DNA from: Takakia lepidozioides
Lineage: Eukaryota; Streptophyta; Takakiopsida; Takakiales; Takakiaceae
NCBI GenBank assembly: GCA_030704615.1
Contig: CM060732.1
Coordinates: forward strand, 32,283,053 to 32,347,052
DNA length: 64,000 nucleotides
Direction of reading: 5' to 3'
Position 1 is the first letter of the stretch. Every line of letters starts with the position of its first letter. A program made the position numbers and the translations under genes. Of this stretch, positions 1 through 12,737 are shown one piece after another. Under the pieces are notes generated by a model that was given only the letters and a program-made list of their open reading frames with translations, had not been told where the DNA came from and made no database searches.

Positions 1-3000
1 AACCGAAGGTTCCTTCGCAAATGCAAGAACCACCCAACACTGCTGCATACCATAATGAGAGCGGGTTGATTATTCTTTGAATTATGAGCTGCTTTCATTG
101 TCTTAAGAAAATAAAAAATAGAAAATAATCTGTTAGTGACGGTCACTAGCCCACTAGTCTATGTGTATATGGGCGAGTTTTAAGTAATGGAGAGTGAAAG
201 TGAGCTGGAGAGGCGAAATAATAAAAACAATAGTTAAAGGTCTGACAGAAAGTACAGAGTCGCATTAGTTAGTGTACAGTGTGGGAATTGAACCCCCAAC
301 GCCTGTACCGTTTCACCTAATTTAGGTTGCAGCTTTTTCGGACAACATTTCTGTCAATACCCGCCTTTTCGCGCCTGGCCAGGTGACGAATGATGATGAT
401 GCCTTTCTCATCCACTCTGTGGCCGGTTGATGAGTTTCTGCCACCCCTTTTTCCCCCCGACTTGGTGAAATTGAGAAAATAATTAAACAAATCTTAAAAT
501 AAAGGAAAAAGGAGGAGAAAAGCGCCATGAATGGATGAATGAATAATTGGCTGGATTGTTGGATGGATGCCGCAGAAATGGAGTGAATAAAATAAGAGTA
601 AATGGTACCGGGCCGGGATGGTACTAAACCTGCCGCACATTAACACCCGTGATTACAGACCCGCGATTGGGCAATTGAGTGCCCCGTCTTTAAGGTGGCC
701 ACGCTTGCTGTGTGTGCATCGCACGATCTGAGTGTCGGACGTCATTGGCCGCAAGATGGGAAAGATGGGAGGTGGGTGCAAAGGAGGGGCCCCTCGTGAA
801 CGTCGATGACTCGATAGGCCCGTGCCCGTGGAGCATTAGGACAAGTAACCATGATTGCCGCTGGTTGACCAGGGTTTGTTTTGGCATGCGCTTTTCGCAG
901 TCACTAACCACCCTGACGTTGACACTTTTGATGCCCCATTTTCGGAAATAAAATAGAATATAAGACAGGGACTGAGAATAAATGAAGTACATGCCAGTTT
1001 TGGCGTTTTAGAGGTCTTGTGATGGAATAATTTGGAATAATTAAATTACTGTTGGAAGAGATAAAGTTAAATGGACCCCGTTCTATTAAAAAAAGGAAAA
1101 GAAAAGAAAAGAAGAAGACAAAGAAGGACAAAAAAGAACAACCCTGTATAGCTTTATAAAAGAAAAAAAAAAAGACCCAAGTGGGGTGAACACTTCTTAC
1201 CCCAGGGGGATAAAGATAAAGATAAAGTTTCTTTAACGTCCAGTGAATTTACTGAGCCTACTGCTCAACACACAGGGGGAGAAAGAAAGAGAGAGTTCTG
1301 TAAGAAAAAAAAAAAAAAAAGGAGGCGTGGAAAAAATAACATCAAATAGAGGAAGAGAATTATGAGGCTTTATAACAGGGGCAAAAAAAAAAAAAAAAAA
1401 AAAAAAAACCAAAAACAGGGGCTACCGGAGTCTGAAAGAACCCTTGTTTTGAAAGTTAACATGGCAAAAAAGTAAAAGGAAAAAGAGAAAAAACATGGCT
1501 AAGATCAACTGAAGATGAAATAATGTTTCGACCGTAATGTGCCTTTCCTCCGGAAAAACTAGTTATTGATAGGTCGTGGGGCTACGTTCACGAGTTGAAC
1601 ACGGAATGTACATGTATCCCCGTGTTCATTAGTGGGGATGTTTTGGCGGCCCAGCTCCTGGAAGCGAGGGGGTAGGCACCACATGCAATGAACACTCACC
1701 ATCATCACCCCTGTACTACCCCACACTGCTATAGCGGCTATGATTGTCTTATTCCACTCCACATTTGCAACCATATAACTTACTTCTGGGTTGAGTGTTT
1801 AGTTCTACTAGTTGCAGATATGTAACTAGGTGGTGGGTTGAGTCATTCCTTCGTGATTATGGAAGGTGAGTTTTGTAGATGGCATGATAACCTTCAAAAT
1901 CCAGCTTTCAGATTTGACCTTCAAAGGGTGCCTTGCTGTTTACGCATCTTTCGGCGCAAATGTATAGGAAGGGAATGGCTCGGTGAGGGGTAGTAATTAT
2001 TCACACGCACAAAATGATTGCAATGGCTCTTTTTCCTCAACGTAAGAACGGAAATGGTAGCTCACACGGCACCGCAGTCGTACATACTCCCACTACTAGC
2101 ATCACATTTGCTTTTTTCCGAAGAAAGGCGACGGACGCAGCCCTGCTCATCACATACTACCAAAACAAAAAGACCGTGCCAGAATTGTGCAACTGCTGCC
2201 TCATCGACTAGGAGTCGGAAAAACCTACATATATATATATATATACTTATGTTTTTTTTTTCTTTTCAGAACAGGGGGACATATATACTTATGTTAAAAA
2301 ATTAGAACATCTAACAGACTTTAAAATAATAAAATAATAAAATAATAATAACCACCAAAATTACTAGTACACATTTGGCATTTTTTTGGGGCCATGGAGG
2401 CACGGGATTTTTAAGTTTGAAGCCAAATGAAAGGCCAACATAGTACCAGACATATTAAAAAATAAATAAAATTTGACTTGGGATTCTCACCTAGGACTTA
2501 CAGGGGGGACGAGTAAGTACCGTAGCACGGAAGATTATGACGTGGTAAGTTATGAGGGTAAATGTGTGCACAGTGAGGCGGCCTTGTATTTTGACTGCGG
2601 TGAAAATCAGTGCAGGGTGTCGTCGTCGGCGTTGGGCGCTCTTTACTTGCATCGATACGAGTGCAGCAGCGCAGCGATGGTGGCAGAGCTCTGACACGCA
2701 ACGGATGGCCGCGCTGCCCTTCTCGTACTGCCCTGCGCCTTCTGGGCCCTGGGAACCGGCTTCCACTCGCACTCTACCTGCAGAGAGAGAGAGAGAGAGA
2801 TTGAGAGAGAGAGATATTATTTTACGTTGTTATAGTGTTCTGCTGCAGCATGCTGCAAGCACTTCATTTTTGAAGTTTTGTGTTTGAGAGGGAGAGGTCG
2901 GAGAGAAGTGTTGAGAGTGCCGTCGTTGTTGGGAGTTTCGTCAGGAAGCGGAGGTTTCTATTTGAAGAGCATTGTCTTGTTAGATTGGCTTGTTAGAGGT

Positions 3001-3540
3001 GGGAAGGGTCGGGGCCCTTTGCAGTGGTTGAGCTGTGTCCGAAGGGGAAAGAGAAATTGGAGGGACGGTCTTTGAGAGGGTAGAGACGGGATCGCAGAAG
3101 CTTGCGACAGGAGGAGGAAGTAGGGAGAGGCAGTGGGGAAAGAAAGGAGATGCATAGATTAGTGTCAGAAGTTAGATTGCGAATGATCGGGAGTAAGACT
3201 GAAGTGCAATGCAGTGAGTAGAACTTTCCGGCTAGGTGGGTAGCATTGAGGTGAAGGGAGGGAGAGGGAGAGAATGATGCGAAAGAGCTCGCATTGTGTT
3301 CTAGTCAAATTCAGGCGCCTACATTGTCGTCTGGGGACTCCACCGATACCTCTTCACTCACAACTGCCAGCGGTAGCTGCATTGCTGTTGGCCTCCGTGT
3401 TTGTATCGTTGGGTTGGGGTGTATAAGTTGCCGTGGTCGCACAGCTTCTGCCACAACGGAAAGCTGTCTGTTGTGGAAGTGACGATTGATTACGAAGAAT
3501 TGGAGTTTGGCTAAGTCTGTAAGGTGTTTCAGCTTGTACG
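1..3540. other. Upstream region of the histidine kinase, no gene recognised
   Basis: I see no convincing protein-coding exon here. The stretch holds low-complexity A-rich runs (about 1085-1170, 1300-1320 and a 26-base A run near 1384-1409), a short AT dinucleotide run near 2228-2245 and an AAT-type repeat near 2318-2350. From about 2780 onward purine-rich GA tracts (2781-2813 and 3255-3275) and a GT/GA-rich composition look like the promoter and 5' leader of the kinase gene that starts at 3588. That assignment is inference from position and composition only. No TATA box could be placed with confidence. Confidence 0.4.
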
Positions 3541-3591
3541 ATGATGATGGAAGCTCGTCTGCCTGAAATTAAAGACCATGGTTCCTCATGA
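3541..3591 (+). promoter_or_regulatory. uORF overlapping the start of the histidine kinase
   Basis: Three consecutive ATG codons open a 16-codon frame ([16 protein letters not shown]). Its TGA stop overlaps the kinase start codon as ATGA, with the kinase ATG at 3588-3590 and the uORF stop at 3589-3591. If the leader is unspliced here, ribosomes would have to leak past three ATGs or reinitiate at the overlap, which would hold down receptor synthesis. The alternative is that translation starts at the next in-frame kinase ATG (M15, about 3630) or that a 5' intron removes the uORF. Confidence 0.45.
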
Positions 3592-6500
3592 GACGAAGGG
3601 TAAGAGAAGACTCCAGTGGAATCAAGCAGATGTCGTACATGAGTGTAGGCAAGAAAGGTCGGGGTGGGTCGGACTCCAGCCCCTGCGTTTCAAATGGGTT
3701 CTCTTCTCAATCGAGGGTGCCACCGCGGGCTGGAGGAGGAGTGTATATGGATAAAACGATGCATCGGACCACAGGTGCGGGAAGGCTTGGGGTGAAATGG
3801 TGGGGAGATTCAGGAAGCTCTTATGGTAGACCTCCTGCAGCCATGGGACCCGTAATCAAACTGTTGGGTCCCAATTGGCCCAATAAGGTTTTGATGGGAT
3901 GGTTTGTCATTATGGCGTTTGTGTCTTTCACGGTCTATCTGTCTATGAACAGGGACATTGCTCACCGTCGGAGGGAGACTCTGGCAAACCTGTGTGAGGG
4001 GCGCGCTCGCATGCTCGAGGTACTATTCCATAGGGCTCAGGATTTTGGCAACTATAGAGTTGTCGAGTAGTACTCAAGCTGATGTGTTCAGATTCCACAG
4101 CCCTGCTGTCGAAAGTGTGTCGATGTAATCAGGTTTCTGAGAATCGTTGAAGGCCAGCAGCTCGTCATTGTGAGACTGGTGTGAGCCCCCACTCGTTTTC
4201 TAGTTTCTATGTATGCTGAAGAACGAGCAATCTCAGCAGCAACTCGACAACTAGGAAGGACCATTTACCACTTTCTTGGACTTCCCTTTCTGAGTATATT
4301 AGACCTAACCACAGTGCAGGACCAATGTTTGGTTGTGATGGGCGCAGAATCAATTTGTAGCAAGCATGAATCACGTGCGTGCGCTGACTGCACTCCTCAC
4401 AACATTTCATGTTGACCACCAACCCTCTCCTGTACACCAGGTTCATCACACACAACCTTCAATCTATGCTATGACTACTGGGTTACTACATTAGTCTACA
4501 GGAGTGAGTTGTAGGTTCACTTCTGGATTTTTTCAAAGGACCCTACTGCTGTCTCTTCAAACCTTCAATGAGGGATTCTCTTTTGCTGTACCAAAAATAT
4601 ATTTATGTCTGTTCCATAGGGGGTAAGTCAATTTAGAGTGCAGGGGGAGTAACAGTGGAAGACCCAAGTGCTGGTGTAAATTGGCATTACTTACTTTTAT
4701 GGCTATTTCTTCATTGAATTATATCACACAATAGTGAGTCTGTATAGAGCTTCCAAGTCACATTCAGCCATGTATTGGTTGGCCTACATAACACTTTTGT
4801 TTCTCAGGAGTCATTTGCTACATATACAGAGAGAACTGCGTTTGAGAGACCCCTGATGAGCGGAGTGGCTTACGCTGAAAGAGTACTTCATGAAGAGCGC
4901 GAGACGTTTGAGACAACCCATGGCTGGACCATAAAGGAAATGCACTCTAGGGGAAGGCGGCAAGACTTTGATGAATATGCACCCACCGTAATGTCACAAA
5001 AGACAGTCTCCTATTTATCCTCTCTGGACATGATGTCTGGCCAGGTCAGTTCGTATGTCCACCTGTAGGTCTGTGTGGGGTACTCTGGCATTGTCCCTTT
5101 CATGCTCAGTGGGAGTAGTGTGTCAATCTGCATAGTTTGTGAAGTTGGAAATAACTGTCGTCCTGTGGCTGACTGTCTGTTTACTGGTTTTGTTCTCTTT
5201 GGTTCTCTATGTTGTACCTGTGGATCCCGCCTGGAATGGTCCTGACTATTAATTGGGTATCTGCGGGCGATCTATACTTTTCAGGAGGACCGGGAAAACA
5301 TCTTGCGAGCTAGAGCATCAGGAAAAGGAGCACTGACTAATCCTTTCAGGCTGCTGGAGTCAATGCACCTTGGTGTTGTTTTCACTTTTGCTGTCTACTA
5401 TCCTGACCTTCCTGAGGACGCCGCACCTGAAGATCGGATCAAAGCAACTGCCGGGTCTCTCTCATCTCTCTCTCTGCTCTACTGTCTGTTTCCTATCATT
5501 GTGCGTTATTCTACTTGTGTGCTTGGGCCATAGGTCCTCTTTTGGAAGTAAATGTCCTCTTCTCTTCTTTTCTCTCGTCAATTGTTGGTGTGTTTCGAAT
5601 GTCCTTGCTATAGAAAAGCAGCAGTAATAGTATGCCCTGAATAAAGGGATTAAAGGACTTAATCAAAGTTGACATTGTGGTGGGTCATTGGAGCAGGTAT
5701 TTAGGAGGAGCCTTTGATGTTGAGACACTAGTGGAAAACTTGCTGCGTCAGATGGCAGGGAGCCAGATTATTGCGGTAAACGTTTATGACATTACAAATG
5801 AGTCGATGCCCCTTGTCATGTATGGCCACACAAATGTTACCAAATCAAAGAATACTCATGTAAGCACATTGGGTTTTGGGGACCCTCTGCGCAAGCATGA
5901 GATGCGCTGCAGGTGCTGTTCTCACCTGGCCTCTCCCTCTCTCTGTCTCTCCACCTTTGAACGTCCTGAGGATGAAAAATACTTTCAATCTATTCTTTTC
6001 TCTTTTGTTTTCTGAGGGGAGGGTGACTGAATGTAAATTATAATCAATTTTTGCAAATTCCTTGTCACCCATCCCCCTGGTCCATGGTTGGCTCAATGCC
6101 CTGTAGGCCTTGCTAGATAAAGGAAACTCTCATTGATAAGTAATCTAATGGGGGAAGACATACTGATCTTGCAGGTTCAATGAGGAGGCCCTTCCACCAC
6201 CTTGGACAGCCATAACAACAGCGGTTGGCATTTTTGTGATTGCATTTCTGGTTGGTCATATGTTGGCTGCTTCTTACAGCCGGATTGGCAAGGTGGAGGA
6301 GAACTGTCGAATATTTAAAGAGCTGAAACTACGTGCAGATGATGCTGTCATCGCCAAATCTCAGGTACATCTTTGATTTTGTAAGAAACAAACAACAACC
6401 AAGTAGGATTGATGTGGATTTTGGCTTCAATGTATATGCTTGAGAGCATGGTTTCTATGGAATACTGTTTTGTGGGATAGCCTCTGGAATCTGGCACAGC

Positions 6501-9500
6501 CATTAGCAGTCTGTTTAGATAGAGTTAAGTACTACTTGACATTGATCAATCCATGTATGAATTCCCGATTGGGCCTCCTGAACTCACAATATATGTGCAA
6601 ACTAGTTCGTTTGTAGGGATTTCTGTCCGAGAGTTAATGGACGGGACTACTGACTCTTGACCATGTAACTGTTGGTGGTTGTTTTTTCGTGTAGTTTTTG
6701 GCAACTGTCTCACACGAGATTCGAACACCAATGGTTGGTGTCTTGGGTAAGTTCTGCTACAATTATTTTTGTCAGTAACACATCAGTACGTAAATTGCGC
6801 TAAATGTTAGTTACATTTTCCAGTGAAGGAACTGTACTGCGAGAGGTCTGCTTTTGAGAATGATCTCTAAGCTATTTGAAAGCAAAGTTGCCGTGGCTGA
6901 TCATAGGCTATATTAGTTGCAGGCAAATTGCTGCATCCTCCTGTAACAGGATTGAACACCCTTTCGATGTGGTCACGATCATACAGGTCTTCTACAACAC
7001 AGTATTACTCCTAAATCTACATAGACCTAAATGAAGAACCTAAATCTGGAAAGGCCAAGCTTCTTTTGTTACAGGAATGCTTCAAATGCTGATGGATACT
7101 TCTCTGGATGCAACACAACAAGACTATGCCCGAACAGCCCAGGCCAGTGGCAAAGCTCTCATCACCCTTATCAATGAGCTCCTTGATCAGGCAAAGATTG
7201 AGTCAGGGCGGCTCGAACTTGAAGCTGTGCCGTTTGACCTGTGTGCCATTCTTGATGATGTGCTCTCCCTTTTCAGTGGGAAATCTCGCGATGAGGGGAT
7301 TGAGGTCTGCTCTCCACACCAATACAGTAAGAGAAGTAGATAAGGTCTTCTTCCAGTGTCAGTCTTGGGGCCCCTGCAACCTGAACAAAGTTACAAGTAC
7401 AGTTTCCAAAACAAAGTGAAGACTAAAGCGATGGATTAGGAGAAAAGAGGGTGGGGGGATGCCAGATCACAATTTGATTGTACCTTCTCCTTCATTTTAT
7501 TGGATTGTTGTCGAATGGACCTTGGGCTTAGCAGTCAAACAATTTCTAGTTAGGTCACTTCAGCTTTCAATCAATATTTGGTGGCTGGTGGGATATCTGA
7601 AGAGCATGGCTAAGATCTAAATTTACTGTCAGAGAAGGAAGTCCCTAATGAGGGGTTTTGTGTGCTTGTCTTTTGCACACATGTAACTTGGACAAGAGAA
7701 GCTGGCTGTATTTGTCTCGGAAAGGGTTCCCAGCATTCTCATTGGAGACCCAGGGAGATTTCGGCAAATCATTATCAACCTTGTCGGGAACTCCATTAAA
7801 GTATATTCTCTTCACCTTTCTGTATTACAGTGGGCTTTCTTTCCTGCCCGCGCTGTTTCTGATGACTAATCAACCTCGGTTGAATGTTCCATTATGCAGT
7901 TTACAGAGAAGGGGCACATATTTGTTTGTGTACATTTGGCGGAGGACATGAATATGGTGCTGGATGGTGATAGCGTCGAAGATTACTACGAGGAGGAGGT
8001 TGAGAGTCCTGGGGGACCTGACATGAGAAATCAGTTCAATACCTTGAGTGGCTTCGAAACTGCTGATGGAAGGAATAGTTGGGAGACCTTTGGGCGCCTG
8101 TTGGCACATGAAAGCTCTTTCCACCCAGAGTCTGGGCATGATACCTGGGATTGTTTGGAGGAGAATGATCTTGTTAACCTGGTGGTTTGTGTGGAGGACA
8201 CAGGAGTTGGAATTCCGTACCACGTCCAGGAGCGCATATTTACACCCTTTGTGCAGGTAAGGCTGCATCAAAAGAACCTTTATGGGTGTGTGGACTTGCT
8301 GGGCTCAACAGTGAGCTGGGGAGTGCTAGATAAAATTGAGCGGACACTACCATGCGTCACCAAGCAGTTTACATAATTTTGATCAGATTATGCAAAGCTG
8401 GGTTAATTTAGCAGTTTTTGTAATGATGCTGGCTACTGTCTACTCATGGCTGCAGAGGAAGAGAGGAGTGGGGTGGGTGTTCAGCAATGCTGCAGTCTTC
8501 ACTCAAAATCAAGTACATTAAATGCAAGGTCTTGATGAGAGAACTTTTACTATTTTGAGTGCAGGCTGACAGCTCAACATCAAGAACTCATGGAGGTACA
8601 GGAATCGGACTCAGCATTAGCCGTTGCTTGGTGGCGTTAATGGAGGGTGAGATGGGGTTTGTGAGCCACCCAGGCAAGGGGTCAACGTTCACCTTCACTG
8701 CGATTCTTCAAAGTGTGCCAGAAAGTGTGCCGGTTCAGGTCCTCAGGGAATCTAACTGTGTGTTGCAAACGCCCCCATTACCAGCATGTTTCCAAGGAAT
8801 GCGAACGCTGGTTGTGGATGGGAGACCAGTCCGGTGCGAGGTGACCCGACATCACTTGCGAAGGCTTGGTGTGCTGGTAACCTCTTTTACTTTCAAAGTC
8901 AGATTCTTCTTTCTCCTCCCCCTTTCTTTAAACTACACTCTCGAGTCTCCAAGCACAAGGCTACAGCAAACGTAATCAATTGAGTTCATCTGTCAAAATT
9001 GGATTTCAAACCAGGAACAAGAAGTGGTGCTGTGTGGGCATTTACTCACTTGTGCTGGGGATGAGTACCAGTCAAGCTGGATGTATCATACCGGATGGTG
9101 AGAGTTATTGATGTCCCACAAGTTTCTTTTCCGCTCTGTGGTAAGCTGTATGCAGATGCTTGGATTGCTTAGTCATCACGATGCTTTTTTATCTGAATTA
9201 ATCTTGCATAGTTGTTACTGTTAGGTGTGGTGGGGTCATTGATTTGTCGGCTTACTTCCCTAGACCCATGGAGGTTGATGCACTGAGGTTGATGCACTGT
9301 AAAGTCAATGTAATTAGCTTGGGTTGCATGACTCAATGCTCGATGGGGGGTTTTGGATCAAAACCTTGATTTCCAAGTTTTATCCAAAGCTATCTGGCTT
9401 AGAAACAAACTCCGTGTTTGTACTGTGACTGATGGTCAGGTTGAAGTCGCCCATAAGGTGGGTTCCGCTCTTGCACTGCTGGCAGCCACGACTGATGGTG

Positions 9501-10697
9501 GTGCTAATGGCTTTCACAGGTATCACTAAAGGTTCTGTGTCTTGTGGGTTCTTTTCTAGGTGTGGAAGGGGTTAGGTGCATAGTCGATCGAGAAGAAGGT
9601 ATTTCCTGTTTTCTTTCTGTATCTTTGAAGTTCTACCTACTCTTCCTACTGACTCTGACTCAAAAGTGTTCGTTCACCCTTGTCAGCTCGACGGCAGGGG
9701 GTATAGATTTGATTCTTGTGGACAAGGATGCGTGGGGACCCGGAACAGGCATAAACTTCCCGCGTCTTCTGGCCCAAAGTATAGGCCTGAGCTCAGACTA
9801 CAGCAGCTCCAGAGCAAGATACAGCAGACCCAGATTAACCCCCTGCAGGCTGCCGAGTGGGTTCCCATTCCGTAATCTACCGAAGATGATGTTGGTGGCA
9901 ACATCAGTTACTCCGGGGGACCAGGAAATGGCTATAGCGAATGGATTTCTGGATACCATAATTATAAAACCCCTTAGGGCAAGTATGGTGGCAGCCTGCC
10001 TCCAGCAGGCACTTGGGTATGGAGACAGAAGAGAGCAAGGGCGGGAGCTTCCCATGGAGGGCGGGTCTCTACAGAACCTTCTCTCTGGGAAAAGAATCTT
10101 AGTGGTTGATGACAACAGGGTTAATCGAAGGGTGGCTGCTGCGGCCCTTAACAAATATGGTGCCAAAGTGGAGTGTGTAGACAGTGGGAGAGAGGCAATT
10201 ACAAGGCTTCGCCCCCCTCACAATTTTGATGCGTGTTTCATGGATGTTCAGATGCCTGAAATGGATGGGTAAGCTATGGGTCAACCCAAGTCTTTGGGAC
10301 ACTCATTGCCTCAGACACAAGTAGAGATGTACAGTCTAAGGTGAGGCCCTAGACAACTTGAACTTGCCAAGTAACTGTTTGAAGGAGAAGAAATCTTCCA
10401 ACTGTGAAATTAAATGTGATGGAGAGATATCTTCACCCTAACCAAAGTTTTGTGCTAGGCAGGTTTGAAGCAACAAGACTAATACGCCAAGCTGAACTTC
10501 AGAGCGTGGAATGGATGTCTTCTGGTGTACTAAGCCATGGGCTCCCTGTGCGCATACCAATCCTGGCAATGACAGCTGATGTAATACAAGCAACAGCGGC
10601 TGAGTGTTTGCGGTGTGGGATGAATGGCTATGTTGCCAAGCCTTTTGATGAGCAACAACTGTACAATGCAGTCTGCCACTTTTTTGAGACAGATTAG
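3588..10697 (+). CDS. CHASE-domain hybrid histidine kinase, cytokinin receptor (CRE1/AHK type)
   Basis: Membrane sensor that binds cytokinin through an extracytosolic (ER-lumenal) CHASE domain and starts a His-Asp phosphorelay to HPt proteins and type-B response regulators. Fourteen exons join in phase to 1095 aa: 3588-4019, 4348-4440, 4808-5044, 5285-5454, 5697-5912, 6175-6364, 6695-6746, 7075-7304, 7699-7800, 7900-8256, 8565-8876, 9440-9519, 9687-10268, 10463-10697. Visible in order: first membrane segment about residues 100-119; CHASE domain with [20 protein letters not shown] and [15 protein letters not shown]; second membrane segment about 395-415; H-box [12 protein letters not shown] (His about 453); N-box [25 protein letters not shown]; a degenerate first receiver ([14 protein letters not shown]); and a full second receiver ([17 protein letters not shown] with Asp about 1010, then KPF). 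Length matches Arabidopsis AHK2/3/4. All kinase and receiver key residues are present. The start is the first in-frame ATG of the open exon; M15 is a possible alternative. Confidence 0.93.
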
Positions 10698-12737
10698 GCT
10701 TCCACTGGAGTGACAGACCCGGGGGCATTATCTCGTGATACCCTGCCAAAAATCTGCGCACCCATGAAGGTAAGCTGATATCTGTCACATAGCCATTTCG
10801 AAGATTTTGAGATAGCACACGAGCTTTGCTGAATGGGCTGTAATTTTTGTCCCATAAGTTAATATGCCTATGAAGAATGTTTGTTTGCTATAGAAAGGTC
10901 ATGCTCAATTTTGGATTCATCACAGAAGTAGGGGACAATCCAGGGCAAAGATGGACGGGTGTGCAGTAGAGCAAGGACCAGAAGAATGAAAGAAACATAG
11001 AGACACAGAAAGACTGTGCCTCATAGAAAGGCTGTAGAGTTTCATAGATAAGGACTCCAAGGTTGTAGAGTTGAGGAGATGAGGCTTTAGCAGTCAATTG
11101 CAAGAGTCAGAGTGTAACATAGAGAGAGAAGGACAAGTTTGGAAACAGCACTGAGTTACATGTTCTGCAACTTTGCAGGCCCTGAAGAGAAGAGCTTGTT
11201 GGGAGCTGTCAGACGCATGTACTGCTGAATCTGGGGGGTTACGCTGGCTGCTTTAGAAATCCTGTAGAAGCTTATGTGAAAGCATCTGCATGGTCTAAGT
11301 AGCCATTGCTGCCTCAGGTAGCACCTTTTCACACCCTGGTGACTCTCGGGTGCCTGGGGGCCTAGGCCTCGGGTAAAGTCGAGGAGGTCCAGTCCTTTCC
11401 AATGCTTTGTGATTATAACCTTGAACTGGAGTATTTGCCCTGCCTGCTCTGTCACTTACGGCTGGAGTGTCAATAAATCCTACTCTGAGAAGTGCACTCA
11501 GCTTCATTCCACGATGGTGTAAGGATATTCTTTTGTCGTTGTGTGTTTCTTGCAGGCTGTAAATGTCATTGACATTTAAAAGCCAGAAAGAAAGAGGAAG
11601 GGCCCGGAGGTCGTGAGAGTGGCTTTGCAGTGGGGAGGCAGTTGCCTACTATCTCCCTCTCTTCATTCTCAAGCACAGCCTCTTATTCATTCCATTACCT
11701 TTCAACTCAAAAAAGTTGCATAGTAGCAGCCGAGTGCTCTTGTAACTTTGTACAGAGGAACTCTTGCATTCTTCAACTTCAGGAAAGTCTTATGTAGGAT
11801 CACAGCTGTCAATGCCTTGCATGACCTCCTGGAAACTGGGTCTTAAGCATTTCACCCATTGAACTCCATGCAAGATAAGCTTTCCCCTGCTTTTTGTTGC
11901 TCAGTAAAGTGGCCCCAGGATCACCTGCATTTCCCATCTCCTGGGAATGATGTCTATCTCGTCTTTTGTTAAATACTAGGTGAACATCTCCAAAGGTTTG
12001 CAATTTGTTTTATAGCGACTTTGACGCTTGTGCCAAATAGCATAGAGGCACTCGGTTCGGTCATCAAAGCTGTGCAGCATTGTAGCGTCTGATTTGCTCA
12101 TATTGGGCTGTCAACTCAAATTTGGCTCACAATGCAGGCCTTGGGCCACTTGCAGTTACTTACTGCTAAATAAAAAGGGGGGATGCCCCACTTGCCTTGA
12201 ATCGAATGTCTCTCAGTTTCCGTTTCAGTTTATGCATGTATTTGATTGAATGCTTGTATTTCAACACATGCCTTACCCCAAGTGAAACGTATCCCTTTAG
12301 AATTAACTTAAGGGGTGAACAGGCAGTTGGACTGACTAAGGGAGGTAGGTACTATTAAGAGGTGGAGGAACCGAAGCATGTGTACGCTTGTAGGGCCCTG
12401 CAATGATCCTGTAAGAGGGTTCACAGTTCACAGCTCACAACCAGGGGAGGTGATGCTCAGAGGAGGAAGACGACTTGCGAAGCGTCAGTGCCTTCCATTT
12501 GAAAGGTGGACCTCTTGTGGGTCCTTGAGAAATGGATGAGTGTTGCTCCAGAACACAGATGTGAAAAAAGGTCCAAGACACAAGAGGAGGAAGGGGACAG
12601 AGAATGTCAACGAGCCAATCACATGCCAAGCAGGTGTCAATGTGGCGCCACGAGAGGCATGGCCTGTTCCATGGCGGGCAGAGGTTGCAGGGAGGGTAGT
12701 TCTCGGCCGATAGTACCCAGGGGCGGGCTCGTGCGCT
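10698..12737. other. Intergenic region, kinase 3' side to IPK1 promoter
   Basis: No exon with a recognisable product is seen. The first part should contain the 3'UTR of the histidine kinase; the last few hundred bases are the leader and promoter side of IPK1. Open frames on the minus strand near 11,150-11,500 and 12,480-12,880 have no family signature and no splice context, so I treat them as chance frames. Confidence 0.5.

Noticed and set aside
270-330. Possible tRNA or tRNA-derived SINE on the minus strand (GGTTCAATTCC resembles a B box)
   Set aside because: The T-arm does not pair symmetrically and no A box, anticodon arm or acceptor stem can be folded around it.
7900-8256. Acidic insertion in the kinase ATP-binding domain ([15 protein letters not shown]) as a possible novelty
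   Set aside because: Plant cytokinin receptors normally have a variable insert between the N and G1 boxes; the length is ordinary.
9798-10166. 122-codon minus-strand frame opposite the receiver exon
   Set aside because: Shadow of the conserved receiver-domain exon; no independent signal.
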